Shown here: positions 60,152 through 64,000 of the stretch, one piece after another
Numbering within the stretch: the first letter of the stretch is position 1
Layout: each line of letters opens with the position of its first letter
From: Terriglobales bacterium
GTDB lineage: Bacteria > Acidobacteriota > Terriglobia > Terriglobales > Acidobacteriaceae
Length of the DNA stretch: 64,000 nucleotides
Direction of reading: 5' to 3'
Assembly (NCBI GenBank): GCA_035487355.1
Contig: DATHMF010000109.1
Location: forward strand, 20,249-84,248
Translations under genes and position numbers: made by a program
The notes under the pieces: generated by a model
The model's database searches: none
What the model saw: the letters and a program-made list of their open reading frames with translations, nothing else
What the model was told of the DNA's origin: nothing

Positions 60152-60928
60152 ATGAACACGGTTAAAAGACCACAGGCCGAAGCGATTATTCAAACGCCGA
60201 TTCCGCCCGTCCCCGCTCAAACTGACAGCCCAACCATCGGCCCTGTCGGTAAGAAGGGCGAAGCCACTCGCCAGCAGATACTGACCGCGTCTCTCAAGCT
60301 CTTCCGCGAGCGCGGATTCGACGCCGCCACCATGCGCGACATCGCCGAGTGTGCGGGTATGTCCCTGGGGGCTTCGTACTATTACTTTCCTTCGAAAGAG
60401 GCGATTGTCTCTGCCTACTACGATTTCGTACAGCAAGAGCACCGGCAGCGGTTGGAGCAGGAACTTCCCAAAGCCAGGAACCTGCGCCAGCGCCTGGGAA
60501 TCGCCTTTCATACCAAGCTCGATATCATCCAGCACGACCGCAAACTGCTTGTCGCCCTCTTCCGCTACGGTGGCGACCCCGGACATCCGCTTTCCTGGTT
60601 CGGTCCGGCAACGCAGCGGCAGCGCGACCTCAGCATGTCCATCTTTGCCCGAGCCTTGGGCGATGAAAAGCTGCCCAAAGATGTTCGCCATCTTGCTCCT
60701 ATGGCTCTCTGGGCGCTGCACATGGGATTCATTCTTTACTTTGTGAACGACGGCTCCGAGGAGCAGCGCCGCACCCGCCGCCTGATGGATGGCACGCTCG
60801 ACCTGGTCACGCGGGCATTCGATTTGGCCACCGCTCCGGTCCTGCAACCCATTTTGAAACCCATCCGTAAGCGAGTGGTTGATCTGTTGACCGACGCCGG
60901 ATTAGCCCCGGCTCCGATTGAAGCATAG
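60152..60928 (+). CDS. TetR-family transcriptional regulator
   Basis: 258 residues. After a Pro-rich start, the HTH (about 32-80) reads GEATRQQILTASLKLFRERG, FDAATMRDIAECAGMSLGAS and YYYFPSKEAIVSAYYDF, a textbook TetR pattern; the C-terminal ~170 residues are the ligand-binding domain. AGAGG precedes the ATG. The palindromic site just upstream indicates autoregulation and control of the two downstream genes. Ligand unknown. Confidence 0.95.
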   Translation: MNTVKRPQAEAIIQTPIPPVPAQTDSPTIGPVGKKGEATRQQILTASLKLFRERGFDAATMRDIAECAGMSLGASYYYFPSKEAIVSAYYDFVQQEHRQRLEQELPKARNLRQRLGIAFHTKLDIIQHDRKLLVALFRYGGDPGHPLSWFGPATQRQRDLSMSIFARALGDEKLPKDVRHLAPMALWALHMGFILYFVNDGSEEQRRTRRLMDGTLDLVTRAFDLATAPVLQPILKPIRKRVVDLLTDAGLAPAPIEA

Positions 60929-60985
60929 AGGCGTGAGGGCGAAGCTATTCGCCGCGCAGCCTTAGAAGCAAAGGAGGAATAAAAC

Positions 60986-61825
60986 ATGACACACGCAGCA
61001 GCAGTTCACCACAAACACTGGTTCCCGGCGGTACAAGCCGAGGAGCGCCCGTCGCCGTGGTGGTATTTCGGACGTGCGGTCTATGTAAGCCGCCGCGATT
61101 ATCGCAAGATTTTTTTGGTTTTCGTCGCCGCAGGAATTCCTCTGGGAGCTATCGGAGTTCTTCTGCACAAGCCCACCTTCCTGCGCGCAGCCTATGGACT
61201 GGCCGTGCTGGGCATTCTCATGCTGATTTATTCGCTCGTCGGTCTGTATCGCATGTACGGACATCCTGCTGTGAAGTATCTGCGGCAGCTTCTGAAGCTT
61301 GGCAATGTCGAGGGAGCGGTCACGGTTGCCGACCTGCACATTGGCACCTACCGTCACGCCTTCACGCTGGCACAGCTTCTGCCCCAGGCGCAAATTTATT
61401 CCGTGGACTGCTGGAATGTAGAAGGTGAGCCGCCCGAGGCTGCCGTTCAAGATGTCCGCGACCTGGAGCCGCCGCCGCGTTGCGAGCCGCGCATTGCTGC
61501 CCTGAAAGCGGACGGCTTCGCAGTTCCGCTGGAAGACGCGAGCTGCGATGTGGTTGTCTTCGGCTTTGGCACACACGAAATTCCGGTGAATGGCCCGCGC
61601 GAGAAGCTTTTCAGCGAAGCCATCCGCATTTTGAAGCCGAAAGGGAAGCTGCTGCTCTTCGAGCACGGATACGACTTCCACAACTATCTGATCTTCGGCC
61701 CAGTCATCGGGCATGTCACGCGGCTCAACGATTGGATGAAGTTTACTCAGGATCGCTTTGATAACGTTCGCTATCAACGCAGTTCACATGCAGTGGATCT
61801 GATTACGGGGGTGCGTCGTGGTTAA
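60986..61825 (+). CDS. membrane-anchored class I methyltransferase
   Basis: 279 residues. Two membrane helices (about 40-58, FLVFVAAGIPLGAIGVLL; 70-88, GLAVLGILMLIYSLVGLY) precede a methyltransferase domain (about 105-279) with EGAVTVADLHIGTYRHAF (motif I, glycines partly changed), CDVVVFGFGTHEIPV (motif IV) and RILKPKGKLLLFEHG (post-motif). UbiE-like fold; membrane anchor suggests a lipid or quinone substrate. AGGAGG lies 7-12 nt before the ATG; the 3' end overlaps the next gene by 8 nt. Confidence 0.85.
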   Translation: MTHAAAVHHKHWFPAVQAEERPSPWWYFGRAVYVSRRDYRKIFLVFVAAGIPLGAIGVLLHKPTFLRAAYGLAVLGILMLIYSLVGLYRMYGHPAVKYLRQLLKLGNVEGAVTVADLHIGTYRHAFTLAQLLPQAQIYSVDCWNVEGEPPEAAVQDVRDLEPPPRCEPRIAALKADGFAVPLEDASCDVVVFGFGTHEIPVNGPREKLFSEAIRILKPKGKLLLFEHGYDFHNYLIFGPVIGHVTRLNDWMKFTQDRFDNVRYQRSSHAVDLITGVRRG

Positions 61826-63287
61826 CAAAATTGAAGTTGGCAAAATTGAGGCAGAGAGAATTCCCACTCAACCCATCGAAACCAAGAAACCTGAAGCCCG
61901 GCAAATCGCCAATCCCGATGTCATCATCATCGGCGGAGGCATCGCCGGTCTGGCCGCTGCTCTCCGTTGCCAGGATCACGGCCTGACCCCGCTCGTCCTC
62001 GAAGCCGAAGCGCGCGTTGGCGGACGCATGACCACCGACCGCGTCAACGGATTCCTGATTGACCGCGGCGTCACGCTGCTGGGCAAAAAGTTTACCCGCA
62101 TGCGCAGCCTGGCCCGCCGTCTTGGCCTGGGCAACCGTATGCACGATGGCGGTTTCAAATTGGGACTGGAAGATGGCGGCAAGGTTCGCTCTTTTCGCGA
62201 CCGCCGTCCCGATGATCTGTTCCGCGACTCCGGTCTCTCCTGGGATGCCAAGCGCGCCACCTTCCGTTTTTTTCTCGATCTCTGCCGCAACCGCTCCAGG
62301 CTGGCGCATGGCGAGAGCGGACGCGCCCTGCACCTTGATCGCGAAAATGTAGCCCAATATCTCGCCCACAGCGGCAGCGGCGGAACCGAGCTGTTGAATC
62401 GCTTCTTTGAACCCAGCATGTGCGGGCCGGTGGGCGGTTCGGTGGCCAATCTCTCGGCTGAAGTTTTCTTCCAGACCATCCGCAATACCCTGGCCGCGGG
62501 CTTCTGGGGCGTGGATGACGGCGTAGACCTTATCCCCAAGACCATCGCCGCGCAAGTTCCCGTGCAGACCAATGCTCATGTGCTTCAGGTCCGGCACAAG
62601 GGGCCCGGGCCGCAGGTTACGGTGGAAGCCATCGTGGAAGGAAGACCACAACGCTACACCGCCCGCGGATGCATCTTTGCTGTTCCGGGTCATCTTGTAC
62701 CCGGCTTGTGTCCCGATCTTCCCGAGTGGATCGTTTTGCCGCTCAGCCACACGCGTTACGCCAGCATGGCCAGCGCCCATGTTGCTTTGCGCAAGCCTCC
62801 GCAGGCTGCTTACAGCGGTTACGGATTTGCCGGCGAGCGTATGGATGGCGTCCAGGCCCTCGAGTTCGAGCACTTGCGCTCTCCTTTTCTTTGCCCGCAA
62901 GGCAGAGGCCTGATTTCGATTTATTACAAGCAGACTCCTACGTTTCCCGTCATCGCCTCCAGCGACGACGCTCTGCGCACCAGCGCCATACAGCTTATGC
63001 GCCGCACCTTTCCCGATATCGCGCACGACATCCTGTTCGTTCATTTGGTGCGCTGGCCGGCAGGGATCGCCCTCTTCCCAGCCGGACGCCTCACCGAAAT
63101 GGCCGCGCTGCGCACGAAATTAACAGGCTGGGACGCTCCGCTGGATTTCTGCGGCGATTACCTCGATGGCCTCTCCAGCGAAGGCGCGCTGTGTACCGGA
63201 GAGCAGGCCGCCGATCGTATGTTCGCCCGCTTGAATGAATACCGCCCGCTGGAACGGGTCGTGGCCAGGTTGGCGGGGTGCGCGTGA
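61818..63287 (+). CDS. FAD-dependent oxidoreductase of the phytoene desaturase/amine oxidase type
   Basis: 489 residues. The dinucleotide fold DVIIIGGGIAGLAAALRCQD (about 34-53) continues with LVLEAEARVGGRMTTDRVNG (about 59-78), a typical start of CrtI/protoporphyrinogen oxidase-like flavoproteins. Expected product: a desaturated or oxidised lipid, terpenoid or porphyrin; no further clue in sequence. GTG start at 61818 inside the end of the methyltransferase gene. Third gene of the TetR operon. Confidence 0.88.
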   Translation: MVNKIEVGKIEAERIPTQPIETKKPEARQIANPDVIIIGGGIAGLAAALRCQDHGLTPLVLEAEARVGGRMTTDRVNGFLIDRGVTLLGKKFTRMRSLARRLGLGNRMHDGGFKLGLEDGGKVRSFRDRRPDDLFRDSGLSWDAKRATFRFFLDLCRNRSRLAHGESGRALHLDRENVAQYLAHSGSGGTELLNRFFEPSMCGPVGGSVANLSAEVFFQTIRNTLAAGFWGVDDGVDLIPKTIAAQVPVQTNAHVLQVRHKGPGPQVTVEAIVEGRPQRYTARGCIFAVPGHLVPGLCPDLPEWIVLPLSHTRYASMASAHVALRKPPQAAYSGYGFAGERMDGVQALEFEHLRSPFLCPQGRGLISIYYKQTPTFPVIASSDDALRTSAIQLMRRTFPDIAHDILFVHLVRWPAGIALFPAGRLTEMAALRTKLTGWDAPLDFCGDYLDGLSSEGALCTGEQAADRMFARLNEYRPLERVVARLAGCA

Positions 63288-63312
63288 TAAAGAAGGAGCC
63301 GATATCACAAGA

Positions 63313-63636
63313 ATGGAAACGCGAACGAAGGCGCTGTGGATTGTAACGACTGCGAACGCAATCGTGGCGATTCTCTTGATTCTGGTGATTTACGCCACGA
63401 TGCTTGCACTCGCGGTACTTGCCCCTGAGATTTCGGGATGGCCACTCTTCATCTTGCTGGCTGTTGGTCTAACGAAGTACAAGGAACAGGACCTCAGCCG
63501 TTACCTGCATGACCATCCGGATGCATGCAGCATTGGGCAATCGAGAGGACCGGATTCGGTTGCCAGAGCGGTTTTTTCTATGGGGGATGGCGAAAAGACG
63601 GTGTCTGAATTAGATCAGAGAAATCGTAAATCGTAA
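63313..63636 (+). CDS. small membrane protein of unknown function
   Basis: 107 residues with two membrane segments (about 7-32, LWIVTTANAIVAILLILVIY; 38-51, ISGWPLFILLAVGL) and a soluble tail ending in ELDQRNRKS. The last codons (AATCGTAAATCGTAA) belong to an AATCGTAAATC-type word repeat, so the end may be repeat-derived. It follows the FAD oxidoreductase by 25 nt, and AAGGAG lies 14 nt upstream, a bit far. Function unknown. Confidence 0.55.
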   Translation: METRTKALWIVTTANAIVAILLILVIYATMLALAVLAPEISGWPLFILLAVGLTKYKEQDLSRYLHDHPDACSIGQSRGPDSVARAVFSMGDGEKTVSELDQRNRKS

Positions 63637-63790
63637 TTCACAAATCATAAATCCTAAAATGTCAATCCTTTAAGGCCATAACGGTACCATTCTGGCACCA
63701 TACCGTTCATTCCATCCAATTCCATGCCATCCTATCCTCATAAGTTTGTCATCCTGAGCGAGGGCGTATGCCCGAGTCGAAGGATCCCGA
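63625..63790. repeat. mixed word repeats near the window end
   Basis: Three kinds: AAATCGTAAATCGTAATTCA with CAAATCATAAATCC (63627-63654); CATTCCATCCAATTCCATGC with CATCCTATCC (63708-63737); and GTCATCCTGAGCGAGGGCG with CCGAGTCGAAGGATCCC (63749-63788), a common repeat in Acidobacteria as I know it. Confidence 0.6.
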
Positions 63791-63929
63791 AGATGTGTCA
63801 GGTTCCCATGCGGCATCAAGGCATTTTCTGAAGGACACGGCTGACGAGCTTCAACAATTACGGGAGCGAGAACACGAACTTCCGCTAGGCCGTTTAGGCT
63901 TTGAGATCAAGATGAGTGTACAAAAATGA
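63768..63929 (+). CDS. possible 53-residue ORF coupled to the next gene
   Basis: Begins in the CATCCTGAGCG word repeat and ends ATGA with the next start. Composition (HFLKDTADELQQLREREHEL) is charged and helical. The repeat origin of its start and absence of a ribosome-binding site make it doubtful. Confidence 0.25.
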   Translation: MPESKDPEDVSGSHAASRHFLKDTADELQQLREREHELPLGRLGFEIKMSVQK

Positions 63930-64000
63930 ATATTAAAGAACTTTTCAGCAACAAGCCCCGCTGCCAGCACTTCCACGAGAACGGCAGCCGCTGTAAAGCC
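63926..64000 (+). CDS. start of a small Cys/His-rich protein (3' truncated)
   Basis: The last 25 codons in the window read MNIKELFSNKPRCQHFHENG and SRCKA. The spacing Cys-x-His with NG and R/KCKA resembles the short Cys-rich proteins (RCQHxxxNGxRCxAPA...CFFH) found in many Acidobacteria, likely zinc binding. Remainder lies outside. The start overlaps a doubtful upstream ORF. Confidence 0.55.
   Translation, partial: MNIKELFSNKPRCQHFHENGSRCKA

Noticed and set aside
61803..63044. 413-codon minus-strand ORF
   Set aside because: Shadow of the FAD oxidoreductase on the plus strand, which has clear motifs and operon context.
1..64000. Search for tRNA genes
   Set aside because: Apart from the tmRNA T-arm no convincing TTCRANY arm with acceptor stem was found by eye.

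Overview
The window looks like a chromosomal stretch of an Acidobacteriota genome, probably Terriglobia and Koribacter-like. This placement is inferred from gene families that are unusually common there: TIGR03435 domains attached to an M56/BlaR1 peptidase with a BlaI repressor, large secreted Ig-like/beta-propeller and TPR proteins, a TPR-linked Ser/Thr kinase, BshC, the DUF5117-type zinc protease, and intergenic regions packed with short word-like repeats. No 16S rRNA is present to confirm it. No tRNA, CRISPR array, transposase or prophage was seen.

Layout. 1-1.1 kb: tail of an Rhs protein, then a decayed DUF6429 gene. 1.8-5.5 kb: secreted PDZ/TPR/CHAT protein. 5.8-6.2 kb: tmRNA (ssrA). 6.3-7.0 kb: repeat-rich gap. 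7.1-17 kb: bacillithiol enzyme BshC, a receptor-like Ser/Thr kinase, a zinc-ribbon protein, GDPD facing GlpD, MazG, and a GNAT/N-succinylamino-acid racemase pair. 17-25 kb: secreted unknown, bactofilin, methyltransferase, an FAD-reductase/methyltransferase/ABC exporter group, a second inverted copy of the 6.3-kb repeat block, a racemase, and cysteine desulfurase. 26-36.5 kb: Ig/beta-propeller protein, BlaI, a frameshifted BlaR1-TIGR03435 gene, MnmA, VWA protein, small envelope proteins, SDR. 36.9-47.3 kb: TPR-like protein with terminator, then nine same-strand genes for aromatic acyl-CoA metabolism (crotonase, BoxB/PaaA-type diiron oxygenase, crotonase, cupin, rhodanese, a three-subunit 4-hydroxybenzoyl-CoA reductase-like enzyme, amidohydrolase). 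47.3-59.3 kb: S46 peptidase, citrate synthase, DUF5117-type protease, fused LptF-LptG, membrane protein, B12-binding radical SAM protein. 59.4-63.6 kb: a redoxin with an in-frame UGA, and a divergent TetR-methyltransferase-FAD oxidoreductase operon behind a clear operator. The window ends inside a small Cys/His-rich gene.

Most notable. (1) The redoxin at 59412-59927 reads through one UGA exactly where the family has the first Cys of its active-site CxxC. A 6-bp hairpin with G first in its loop lies 26 nt downstream, as expected of a bacterial SECIS, so this is probably an unannotated selenoprotein. (2) The aromatic cluster joins a 4-hydroxybenzoyl-CoA reductase-like dehydroxylase, with its diagnostic four-Cys [4Fe-4S] spacing, to an O2-dependent BoxB/PaaA-type oxygenase and two short crotonases instead of BoxC. 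(3) A ~0.5-kb composite repeat is present twice in inverted orientation (6.3 and 23.3 kb), and several families of short word repeats supply start codons, stop codons or C-terminal residues of real genes. (4) One indel splits the BlaR1-TIGR03435-TIGR03435 gene; at least three indels break the DUF6429 gene.

Functional links: cysteine desulfurase and MnmA form a tRNA thiolation relay; GDPD makes the substrate of GlpD; the GNAT and racemase fit a known D- to L-amino-acid conversion route; LptFG and bactofilin serve the envelope. Functions are assigned by motif recognition without database searches.
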